DNA of 64,000 nt from Patiria pectinifera (lineage: Eukaryota > Echinodermata > Asteroidea > Valvatida > Asterinidae). Positions 54,640 through 64,000 of the stretch are shown here, piece after piece. How positions within the stretch are numbered: position 1 is the stretch's first letter; each line of letters starts with the position of its first letter. The stretch spans positions 2,681,770 through 2,745,769 of the forward strand of contig CM057142.1 in the NCBI GenBank assembly GCA_029964075.1, read 5' to 3'. The notes beneath the pieces were generated by a model. It had not been told where the DNA came from. It did no database searches and saw nothing but the letters and a program-made list of their open reading frames with translations. The translations under genes were made by a program, and so were the position numbers.

Positions 54640-54960
54640 AAGTTGCCACAGTAGCCTAGTGGATAGTGAGATCAGCGGCGTAGCTACGGGGGGGCGTGGG
54701 GCATAAAAAGTCCCCCCCCCTGGAAATTATTTTGACATCTGGAGAAAAGCACAGTCGTATGAGTTACCATGATCGGAAGAACCTAATGTCCCTTTTTCCG
54801 CGATTTTGTGCGTATTTTCCACCTAAACCCTTTCTTTTCGCGAGTGGCTGTTTATTTGAACGGCCGTGGAAAGCGAATAGCGGTAATATTGCATTATAAA
54901 ACATTAACCATGATAGCCTATAGGTTTTGAAAAGCGCCCCAATGGGAAGATGGTGTCCAG
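54640..54960 (+). mobile_element. SINE head interrupted by G/C-run repeat
   Basis: CAGTAGCCTAGTGGATAGTG is a tRNA-like A box, broken off at 54668 by GCGGCGTAGCTACGGGGGGG, the left end of the GGCGTAGC family. Right boundary uncertain (C run at 54965). Confidence 0.5.
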
Positions 54961-55336
54961 AACACCCCCCCCCCCCCGCCCACTAAATACATACATTTGG
55001 GGAAGTTTTCGAACGATTTCGCTCGTGCCCATTGAGTCGAGGCTGCCATTGACATGACAAGTGATTGACACTCGCTCGCGCCTACTTCGTGAGGCAGTCT
55101 TGAGCCCAATTACGGATTTGACCAACTCTAAACCAACACACGGTCTGACTAATGAGGGCGGTATAAAAACAAAGTGTGCCCGCAAACACCATTTCAAATA
55201 TTAATAAATAAGATTCCCATTTCAGGCGGAATAATTTCACAGGGTGTTTCAGTCCTATCCTTTGAGTGAGGGTTCTGGCATCATCGCCAGCATATATACT
55301 AATTTGTACTGATAAAGATTGTGATAAAGTGCCCAA

Positions 55337-55862
55337 ATCATAGGCGTAGCCGGGGGGGCGGGTAAGGGGGGTATTTATCCCCCTCCCTCCAATATTTCGT
55401 AAAAACTGCCCTTTCCAATCAAATGCCCTTTTTTTCACTAGCACTCCCCCTCCCAATATTTCGAAAGAGTTCCCTTATTTTGTTAACAAGTGCCTTTTTT
55501 CTTAACTAGTGCCCTTTTTTTCTGAACAAGTGCCCTTTTTTTCTGAACAAGTGCCCTTTTAAAAAAAATCTTGCCCTTTTTGGTGCCATCGGCTGTTACT
55601 GGTGCCTTTTTCAATCGCGCTTATCGCCCTTTAAAGCACCATATATTGTCCGTTAGTGTGCATAAGCGTCGGTTTTGAACAGCGCCCCCATCGACAGCTC
55701 GTACCAGCCCCCCCCCCCCCCCCTCCCCCCGCAATATTATTTGATTTTACGGCGGCTAAGTGTCAGGAGAAAAAAACCTGTCTACATTTAAGCACGGATG
55801 TGCAAGTGCCCTTTTCAAGAATTTCTACCCCCCCCCAATCAAAATGACCTTGCTACGCCACT
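55337..55862. repeat. MITE-like element with GGCGTAGCC/GCTACGCC ends, second copy
   Basis: Ends GGCGTAGCCGGGGGG and TTGCTACGCC are inverted. The interior has at least four GTGCCCTTTTTTC modules in tandem (about 55480-55570) and shared blocks with 27058-27516. Confidence 0.65.
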
Positions 55863-57122
55863 GCATATCCTGTTTTGACTTTTGAATTTCCTTCGTAATA
55901 TGTGGTGAAAGAAATACCCAGCGTATTAGCAAAATCAAACGAGAAATTTGTCAAGTTGGCATTAAAATTAGTCATACAGTCACACTGTCAGGTGTCGGGC
56001 TCTTACGCGGGGGGGGGGGGGTGCGTAGGCTGTAGACACGGGACCAACCGCTTATATGATTCCATATACTGTCAGTCGAGGATTGATAGTACATCCTTTC
56101 ACATTTACCCTACCAGCCAGGCCACATTATTACCATACACGCCCTCCAATTTCTCCATAGATTAATTTGGGTAAAATAGCTGCGTTGCCATAAAGTTACA
56201 ATGGTCATAAATAAACAGTCATGGAAGCTCAATGTCCTTTAACTAAGATGCCAAACATTCGTTTCTTTTCTCTTTTTCTTTTCGAAAATGCAACAAAGTT
56301 AAGATCCATACGGAACCTAACGTAAAATGTAATGAATTAAATTTAATCATAATCTACATGATTTGAAACTTGCCTAAAAGTGGTTTGTATTCGTCTTACC
56401 ACTTGAGATATTCTTACTTGCTTCAAAACCTTGTGGAATCAAAGTTTAACACCGCTCCTTGAGCTAGAAATCTGCAAATTCTGGAATTGACCTAGAAATC
56501 GGCAAATTCTGGAATAATTGAAAAGCGAATTTACAAGCAGACGACTTCAAACACTTCTTCTCATTCACCGTGTATTTAGGTCATACCAGGGAAACTAATG
56601 TACACACTTATCAAAGCATGACAATTCAAATTTAAGATGTATAGTGATGCTTCCATAATTGAGATGGCCAAATTTGAGAAACTTTAAATTTTATAAATAT
56701 TTGATATTGAATAATCCAGAAACTCGGTAATTGGTGCCAAATTTCCAAGGTCAAACGATTTTCATCATTTAAAAAATTTCATCAGAAAAAATAATTTGTA
56801 ACACCAACAAAATATTGTTTGACCTTACTTCAAGGAACCGTTTTTTCCTAATTGGGAACAACGAGTTCGTGTCACCTGACCTCAATCATCAAAACAGTGT
56901 CCAAAGAATGTTGTCCTCATAAGAACCAAATTTGAGTTGTTTTCAGTTAGTTCAAGTTCACGTTTGTAGATTCACATCTCCCAAATAGGTTCCCTTATTG
57001 ACAGAAAATAACCGGCGTTTTGAATTTTGTTCTTGTCTTCGGTGCTTGTGCTGTTGTTCAGCTGGCATAATTATGTTCTTCCCGTCTTCGGTTTTCTTGA
57101 TGATGAAGGAGCGACATCCGGG
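55863..57122. other. AT-rich flank downstream of lectin gene
   Basis: No gene recognised up to 56870. 56456-56520 carries a short tandem repeat (CTAGAAATCKGCAAATTCTG twice). From 56871 to about 57170 the sequence is about 97 percent identical to 63700-64000. Confidence 0.5.
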
Positions 57123-57173
57123 CTACTTGGCGCAGGCTGAGCTCCAGGCGGCCACACACTCGGTGATAAACTC
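57123..57173 (-). other. possible terminal exon or gene end downstream of lectin
   Basis: On the minus strand an AACATCAG acceptor-like site precedes a short frame EFITECVAAWSSACAK and TAG. It is kept open in the second copy (stop at 63956-63954) with one S-to-N change. It may be the 3' end of a spliced lectin isoform (a GTTGGTAAAG donor-like site exists near 57290, but the phase does not match) or of another gene. Role unresolved. Confidence 0.3.
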
Positions 57174-57242
57174 CTGATGTTGGGGGTCGAGGAAGTAAGT
57201 TAAATTAAGAATGTGGTCGTGGTGACGGTATATAGAGAAGTG

Positions 57243-57809
57243 TTAGTGACGGAGTTGGATTAGGCCGTAGGTGCAAGCAGCTTTACCAACACACAAAGCC
57301 CAATAAGGATCAGCACAGGTGCCGTCATCCATTCTGTCATTAAATTTTGCGAATATTGCAGCACAATCTTGATTGTGGAGATCATCAGGTTGCCCGTTAT
57401 CCCATTCCAAGAAGGTCTCGTTCCCTTTCTGACCGTCACACTCCCAGGTGCCTTCAACTTCTTTGTCATTGCAAGCAATCCAGACGTAGTAGTTAACGTC
57501 CACCTTTCGTGCCAATTCCGCCATGAAGTTCATTTCCTCCAGTGAGCGAGGAGCGGCCATCTTGCCTCCCATATCTTGGCATACTGACTTAGAGTCAATC
57601 CAGTTATTCTTTGAAGGAGTAAGTCGATAACACTCCTTTCCCCACAATTGCCACTCTGGCGGGCAGGAGCATTTGACAGTGAGTCGAGAGTGGCAGGAAC
57701 CAGACCTAAATTGAGCATTGATGGCTGAAGTGATTGCCACAATCCCAAAAACTTTGAACAAATACATGATGTTTAAGGCGAGGACCAGCCGTGTTTCCTG
57801 TATGTTCAC
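57243..57809 (-). CDS. secreted C-type lectin with QPD motif
   Basis: A 188-codon frame with no intron needed. The second ATG (codon 15, MYLFKVFGIVAITSAINA) gives the more typical signal peptide, so translation may start at 57767. The carbohydrate-recognition domain runs from CPPEW (Cys49) to ALCVG (Cys173). Expected disulfides are C49-C60, C77-C173 and C149-C165. The calcium site motif is QPD (140-142), typical of galactose-type specificity, where EPN would mean mannose type; the usual WND is FND (156-158). One N-glycosylation site is N130 (NET). Length and layout resemble small echinoderm lectins such as echinoidin, with likely roles in immune recognition or aggregation (family knowledge). 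The downstream flank is duplicated at the window end. Confidence 0.9.
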   Translation of the reverse strand: MNIQETRLVLALNIMYLFKVFGIVAITSAINAQFRSGSCHSRLTVKCSCPPEWQLWGKECYRLTPSKNNWIDSKSVCQDMGGKMAAPRSLEEMNFMAELARKVDVNYYVWIACNDKEVEGTWECDGQKGNETFLEWDNGQPDDLHNQDCAAIFAKFNDRMDDGTCADPYWALCVGKAACTYGLIQLRH

Positions 57810-57899
57810 AGCCGTTCAGTGTCAGCTTCAACGTCGAATGATGAGAGATTAAAACTGGTGGCTCCGGTATAAAAATACGTCGGAGCTTTCTCTGACGCA

Positions 57900-59929
57900 A
57901 ATTATGATTATCAAGTCAGCCGACCATCTTGTTGCTATGGTTACATTATTTCTCTTCTTGTAAAATTCAAGATCCATGCGTCAAATAAACAACGCAGGCT
58001 TTGCTGAGCGCGAATGAGAAACAAAGGCATTGTTAGTTTGATTAAAGTCGCTATTTCGATTGTAAAAAAAATAGGAATAATGCGGGTGATAAAATGAATA
58101 GCGAGAACAGAAATCGAAAAGATACTGATGATGTAAAGAACATTCTCAAAGATTAATACTGGAAATAATTGCAAACTTATGCTTTAATTCACGCCAATAT
58201 TGAACACTAGTCTCATTCAAAGATTGTGGTGTTTGTAATTTGTCACTGAAAATGGGTTTAAGTTTAGTTCAGTCGAAATTAATCCCAACTTGACGCCTGA
58301 AAGCTCATGTGTGTTTTTCCCACAGAAATAGAAAGAACTAGAGATTTGCGTTTGTTGTTACAAACGCAGAGTGGTCGGGTAGACAACTATTTTATGAAAC
58401 ACTGTCCAGTTAAGTTATGAATATTTTTTATGTATACATAGAACAAAGTATCAGGAAATTAAATCCTTTCCAGGACAATCAATTAAATTTCAGTAAACAT
58501 TCCATGTACACATACAAGTTATTTCTGGCTTGATAACGTCATTAGTCAAAAACGGGAAGTGAATACTGATTTAGTTCGGATTGGATGTTCATTGTGAAGT
58601 TAAATAACGTATGAAAATTTGGAAACTATAAGTGTATGTATTCATAACACCGAACTTCCGGTTTGATGACGTCACAGTGTTTGGAAGCAAAAGGTGAACA
58701 TTGTAATGGTATCGTTATTTGGGCTAAGATATACGACATGGATCAAATGATAGAATTCAATTTAAAATATGATCGTTGGCAAATTCTCATAAAAGTAACT
58801 TCCAGTCTGATGACGTCATGGGTTTGAAACCTTGCCAAGTTATCTGTGGTTAATCAAAGAATATCAAGGGTCGATTTGGTAAAATTTGAACCGATAGTTT
58901 TCAAAGTAAAGAAAAGAAACAATATTTTATGTGTCACTAGGGGGCGCTCTTTCGGATGATGACGTCATCACACTGTTTTTTTTTGTGTCTGGCATTCCTC
59001 ACTAAACACTTTCATAATATATAAGTCTGTAGTAAAATGCTTCCGCTTTTGAGTTATATTCAGTTTTTATTGCACTTTTGGTAACACTGGAAGTAAAGGT
59101 CAAGCGGTTTTGTGTCTGGGAACATAAAATGTTTCTCACGGCATAGTCTACAACCTTACGAAAAAAATGAACACAATACTTCTATTTAGTTCAAAAGATA
59201 AAACGCAAACTATCATTTTGTCAAAATTTGCCCTTAAATCGCTTGTAATTTGATAACTGATGACGTAACAAGATTTATAACATCTTCGTAACATGGTAAT
59301 GTCAAAAAAATCTCTCCAGGCAGCCATTTACACTGCCGTCAGTACCGCCAGACCAAATTGGCAAACTGTTCGGTGCTGACACAGAGTAATCGAGGATGCT
59401 TTTTGAAGGGAAAAATCACTTTCCGGTAGTTTGTCAAATCCTGCTGACACACAGAAGGAAGCTAATCTTCCCGCTGATCCCCTGTGGGTGATTTTTGGCC
59501 CGAAACTGAAGCGCTTGGGGGTTTTTTCTTTGAAGTTTGTTTGTTCTTATCTAAGTTGGCATTGCACCTACATTCATCTCCTCAGATTAATTCAGTGAAC
59601 CTGGTTTTAAAAATTGGGTCAAAATGCAAATAGCCACGGCGATGTCCCATACCAACCATTATTTCTTCAGTACCTAATTTAAGTAATTTCACGTGCAGTG
59701 CCTTTGATGTCTTGGGTCCAATCTGGACAAAATCTATATCATGAGAAACTGCCTATTTTTTCAAGAAAGATCTGGATTTGCGTAAAGTTTTGCTTAAGTG
59801 TTGGGAGAAACTTATTTCAGAAGTTATGCTATAAAACTATTGTGACACGAGGGTTGATGGCAAGTAATATTTTTAAATAGGTCACTCTCTGAAATTGAAC
59901 TTCTGGCCCCACATGTTCCGGCGTTTTAT
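57900..59929. other. non-coding region with repeated CRE/GGAAG modules
   Basis: TGACGTCA occurs at about 58668, 58811 and 58961; the first two have TTCC exactly 7 nt upstream. 58200-58345 is a dispersed repeat shared with 52280-52400. 59080-59290 resembles the repeat at 63200-63420. No gene recognised. Confidence 0.5.
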
Positions 59930-61959
59930 TAGCCTTGACCAAGGCTATCAGCTTGTTCCCATACGAGCTTGTTCCCGCTACCGCACACCGCGCGCGTACA
60001 CAATCACTAGTCGTACTATACCGTTAGCCTCAACGACCATTGCGTGTGCTTTGTGTGCATGTACGTACAATGTAAATGTACGCCCCACACACACTTCCGC
60101 AAACAGCCGTACAGTAAGTCGAGGCGGAAGATAGCCTTGACGCAAACGTGGCGAATTCTTATGTGTTTCTTTATAGTTTCGACCGAAATCGGCCGAAAAT
60201 TTCTGATTCGCATATATTACACGATATCCAATCAAAACCCGTAAACTTTGACCCTCGACATACATATTCATGATCCCGCAAATTACTGTTTACACCACGT
60301 ACATGTACATGTGCGGTGTATGTATGTTCACTCAAACGGTATGTCCAGGTATATATTTCAATCCCATTTTAAACCATTTCTCCAGTTTTATAACAAACAA
60401 ATGAAATATGCCGCTATATGAGTGAACAATTGTTCAAAATGATACTATTTCCAATGTATTGCGAATTGGACAGTTCAAGACAGTCCGCCGACGTTTTGTC
60501 GGTGCAACAGCGTACATTATCACGCCGCTACCTGCCCGTGCTATTCTGACGCGAATGTAGGGAACAGGTCAACTCGGACCCAGGTCAAATCGTTCCCATT
60601 TAATCGAATGCAGGTTAACTCGTATCTATAAGCACCCGTATGAAAACTGCAAGAAACGAGCTATTGACTTTGGGATGGAAATATACGACTGTCAGGTACA
60701 TGGTGAAAAAAAACCTCTCCCAGAATTCGTACCATGTGCAACACACGTATCTCATACGTATGACACATGTATTTTAATGCGCACGTATGAATCGTACGTC
60801 GTACCTACGACATATCGACATGTAAGTCGTAGATGTAAATCGCACGAGATACAAGTCGTTCTCACAAGATAATTATGTTGTATGTACGGCATAATCGACA
60901 AACAAGTCGAACATACGAGTTACAATTCATATTTTGTACACACGAGATATTAAGTCGTACTTACATACGACTTTGTCGTATGCGACATATATCGTACCCT
61001 GTCGACTCGACTTATGCACGACATATTTGTCGTACCGGCACCTGTCGACATTATGTCATATGTTTGATATGTCATACCCTATCGACGTATATGTCGTACC
61101 CTGTCGATGATATTAGTCGTACCCTGTCGAAATATGTCGTACCCTGTCGATATATTAGTCGTACCATGGAGGAATAAGATCCTCCATGGTCGTACCATAC
61201 GACATATAACTTATAAGTTGTTCATACAAGTTAAAATCAGTCTTACAGAATAAGTTTGCTGAAGGAGAGATATTTTTCCCCATATCCCCTTGACAGCTTA
61301 GAAGAAATACAACCCCCCTCCCAAAAAAGTCAACGGTAGATATACTCAATAGTGTGAGCGCTTTTTTGCCGCTGAACGTGAAAGCGCAAGCGTGTCTCAC
61401 TGCATGGCGCGGCCGGGCCGGTGCCTACAGTGGACTGCCCCAACGTGGCCTTTGTGCATGGTGACATCATTTTTGCAGGCGTGCGGTTTTGTACCGTTTG
61501 CCGTTTTTTGAAGGTCTAATTGTTCATCCTTCTCATTTCATTTTCGACCCAAACCATGTGTAACTTTATAAATATTATTCTACTATTATTTAAGATTTTA
61601 AGGGGGTGTTTTACAATAATTATTGTTTCCACAGGCCGTCTGGTTTATAAACATTTGGTCGTATTATGCAATTTAATTAATATTCATTTTTTTGTCAGCC
61701 GTTCTCCAATGAGAGAAGACTATTTACCATAGCGCGTACTAATTATCATATTCAGCATCCACCGTTGCATCAAGGCTATCTTCCGCCTCGACTTACTGTA
61801 CGGCTGTTTGCGGAAGTGAGTGTGGGGCGTACGTACATGCACACAAAGCACACGCAAGGGTCGTTGGGGCTAACGGTATAGTACAACATTGTGTTGCTGC
61901 GTGTGCGGTAGCGGGAACAAGCTCATATGGGAACAAGATGATAGCCTTGGTCAAGGCTA
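59930..61959. mobile_element. foldback element with 9-bp TSD (Mutator-like)
   Basis: Ends TAGCCTTGACCAAGGCTATC and its complement begin inverted arms of about 210 bp (59930-60142 and 61763-61959), which share GCGGAAGATAGCCTTGA and TGTACGGCTGTTTGCGGAAG sequence. An exact 9-bp direct repeat GCGTTTTAT lies outside both ends (59921-59929, 61960-61968). Long TIRs and a 9-bp duplication fit MULE/foldback elements. The interior (60760-61200) is an irregular minisatellite of GTCGTACCCTGTCGA/ACGACATAT units. No transposase is visible. Confidence 0.85.
61165..61192. other. 11-bp hairpin at end of the internal minisatellite
   Basis: ACCATGGAGGA and TCCTCCATGGT separated by six nucleotides form a perfect stem inside the 59.9-62.0 kb element. 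Confidence 0.7.
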
Positions 61960-61968
61960 GCGTTTTAT

Positions 61969-63149
61969 GGAATTCCTCATAATAGCTTCTATTTTCAGGG
62001 GCCTCTGGACACCATTAAAATAATTTCAGTACTGATCCCTAAATTTTGCAACATGATGTACAAGTTCAATATGAGGCAGTTATTATTCATTGCCGCTATA
62101 AAAAGTGCAGCACCAGCGCAGGAGTGAGGCGATCGGGGGCTAAATTTGCAAAAACAATCATGAATGGGTATACTGCAGTAATTGGGAGATTTGTTGTGTT
62201 CTTTGAGACACCGGAATTTAATGTTCCAGGCTAATTTGTGCGGGGGTCGGTTATTACTCCAAGTTAATTGAAATTTACTGGTGGCATCATTTGGCATTGT
62301 CACGCATGTGGTAATGGGGCGTCATACAGTGTAGTGGTGACAATGTCCAATTACATGTATTACTTTTATGTGACATCTGTGAAGGCTCTCGGGCATGACT
62401 TCACGCTGTTGTGTGCCTTTACTTTGTAGAGAGCATTGTGATAACTTAATTGTCAGGCAGTGAGCAGTGAAATGTTTTAAACAAAGACGAAGGAGCTTCC
62501 TTAGTTTTCAGGGTTTTTTCTCCAATATAATAGTTCATGTTAAGAGCCCGTAGACATAAATTCTGTTTTGAGATCATGACGACTCCACAGGAAAAAAAAA
62601 TGAATTCTGGTCACGAACATCCCTAGAGGGGCGGGGGGGAGAGCAGGAAATGACCCCCCTCCCCCCCCCCCCCCCTTAATCGCTTTTGTCAGCAAAATCG
62701 TTGTCTTGTCGGCAACATCAGGCCCGTCGGCAAATTTGCCGGATTGAAGAGCACCACATTTTGTCCGATACTGTCCATGATAGTCCGATTTGAACGGCAG
62801 CCCCATAGGAAGACTGAAAACCCAATCCACATGTGGACCTGGCCAGGAATTGATCTCGGGCCATGGAGGTGAAAGGCCAGGAAGAACTTCTGCGCCAACC
62901 CGATTAAAACAGACAAATTGTGATCTGCAGTCTGTCAGGAAATAAAATTACAGTCAGGCTGCGACTGACATCTGCACTTTTCCCATCAATTTATGTATCT
63001 AATCTTCCAATCTCCAAGGAGATGGCACCATAACAGAAGAAAACGGGGATAAGTTACACGAACTTGCACGGCATGCACGGCTAGCAACAGACACGCGTCG
63101 CAAGGATGCCGCTTTTAATAATAAAAAAATCACACAAGGTTTTGTGATC
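61969..63149. other. non-coding region with G/C-run repeat
   Basis: 62620-62800 has G and C runs and a block (TTTGAACGGCAGCCCCATAG) related to the GGCGTAGC family. The minus strand at about 62840-62870 has a weak SINE-like B box. No gene recognised. Confidence 0.4.
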
Positions 63150-63420
63150 ATACCGTGAACCGTTTGGAAGAAATTCTGCTTTGTTTTGATTTCAGGCTAA
63201 AGTCTTCATTTTAAATTCACCTAACTTTGACCTTCCGGTAGACCCAGAAGTAAAGGTCAAACGAGTTCACGTACCGACAAAAAATGTTTATCAATTCATG
63301 GTCTATTCGATTACGGAATACAAACATCATTGGTTATTTTGTTCAAGAGTTATAGGTGAAAGTAATTGATCACTTTTTTCAGCTGAAATCGCTTGTAATT
63401 TGAGACCCGATGACGTTATC
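63150..63420 (-). repeat. dispersed repeat, inverted relative of 31200-31450
   Basis: Shares GACCTTCCGGTAGACCCAGA, GAACCGTTTGGAAGAAA and TTGTTCAAGAGTTA-type blocks with the complement of 31200-31450. Upstream boundaries are not clear. Confidence 0.6.
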
Positions 63421-63699
63421 ATGACGTCAGAGTAATATGCACCACTAGGGATGAGGGTCGATATATATTTAAAGTTACAAGTTCATATCTTGAACCGTTT
63501 AGGAGAAAAGCCGCGGAGAAGTATTGTCCGGGAAAAAAAAGATTTATCAGAACAATAACAGAGAGTGGTCGGGTTGTGCCCAACCACTCAAAAAGGCCGA
63601 GTGCAAACAGTCAAATTAAACTGTGCCCACAGTCTACCATGTAAAACGTGAGTGGAATTGGCATATGTATGATGTAAATGGTGGCAAGAAAACTACCTT

Positions 63700-64000
63700 G
63701 TCACCTGACCTCAATTATCAAAACAGTGTCCAAAGAATGTTTTGTCCTCATCAGAACCAAATTTGAGTTGTTTTCAGTTAGTTCAAGTTCACGTTTGTAG
63801 ATTCACATCTCCCAAATAGGTTCCCTTATTGACAGAAAATAAACGGTGTTTTGAATTTTGTTCTTGTCTTCGGTGCTTGTGCTGTTGTTCAACTGGCATA
63901 ATTATGTTCTTCCCGTCTTCGGTTTTCTTGATGATGAAGGAGCGACATCCGGGCTACTTGGCGCAGGCTGAGTTCCAGGCGGCCACACACTCGGTGATAA
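63700..64000 (-). other. duplicated lectin downstream flank, cut by window end
   Basis: About 97 percent identical to 56871-57170 with one or two small indels, starting at GTCACCTGACCTCAAT. Sequence to the left of 63700 is not shared. By position, a second C-type lectin gene on the minus strand is expected just beyond 64000. Confidence 0.8.

Noticed and set aside
57243-57290. Splicing of the lectin from GTTGGTAAAG to the 57173 acceptor
   Set aside because: The donor leaves phase 1 whereas the downstream frame needs phase 0, and the unspliced frame already completes the CTLD.
62820-62905. Minus-strand SINE head with GATCAATTCC B-box-like sequence
   Set aside because: Only the B-box resemblance is present and it is degenerate; not enough to annotate separately.

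Overview
This is a 64 kb piece of an AT-rich, repeat-laden metazoan nuclear genome. Genes are intron-rich with GT-AG junctions, tRNA-Gly(GCC) is of the animal type, and the tRNA-derived SINEs, CR1/RTE-like LINEs, a Penelope-like element and many short inverted-repeat transposons suit a marine invertebrate deuterostome. An echinoderm or hemichordate is most likely, but the species cannot be fixed from sequence alone.

Four protein-coding loci can be assembled by eye with consistent reading phase. (1) + strand, 5672-16495: the last eight exons of a secreted astacin metalloprotease with catalytic, EGF-like and CUB domains; the pro-domain exons lie further 5'. (2) + strand, from 22752: the 5' half of a PARP1-type poly(ADP-ribose) polymerase, with zinc fingers 1 and 2 and a lysine-rich linker exon present in three tandem copies; no catalytic exons were found before the window ends. 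(3) - strand, 46346-40542: a complete five-exon SLC46-type major facilitator transporter (495 aa). (4) - strand, 57809-57243: a secreted C-type lectin with a QPD sugar-binding motif. Its downstream flank is repeated at 63700-64000, so a duplicated locus probably continues past the right edge. Two tRNA-Gly(GCC) genes (51616 +, 54417 -) sit on the outer ends of an inverted duplication.

The rest is mostly mobile DNA: degraded LINEs (1.3-2.6, 9.5-9.9, 32.6-33.4, 35.9-36.5 and 42.0-43.8 kb), a Penelope-like element with RT and GIY-YIG domains (50.0-51.5 kb) plus a solo terminal unit inside the PARP1 gene, tRNA-derived SINEs, and an unusual number of palindromic or foldback elements. Several foldbacks keep both terminal inverted repeats and target-site duplications: 18925-19220 and 32904-33255 (8 bp), 48582-49113 (about 8 bp), 34282-34611 and 34942-35583 (4 bp), and 59930-61959 (9 bp). 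Three of them are built from satellite-like short units arranged as a palindrome, which is the most distinctive structural theme here.

The genes do not look functionally linked. They share a neighbourhood shaped by local duplication: an astacin 3' exon copied 15 kb away, a tripled PARP1 exon, an inverted tRNA pair and a duplicated lectin flank.
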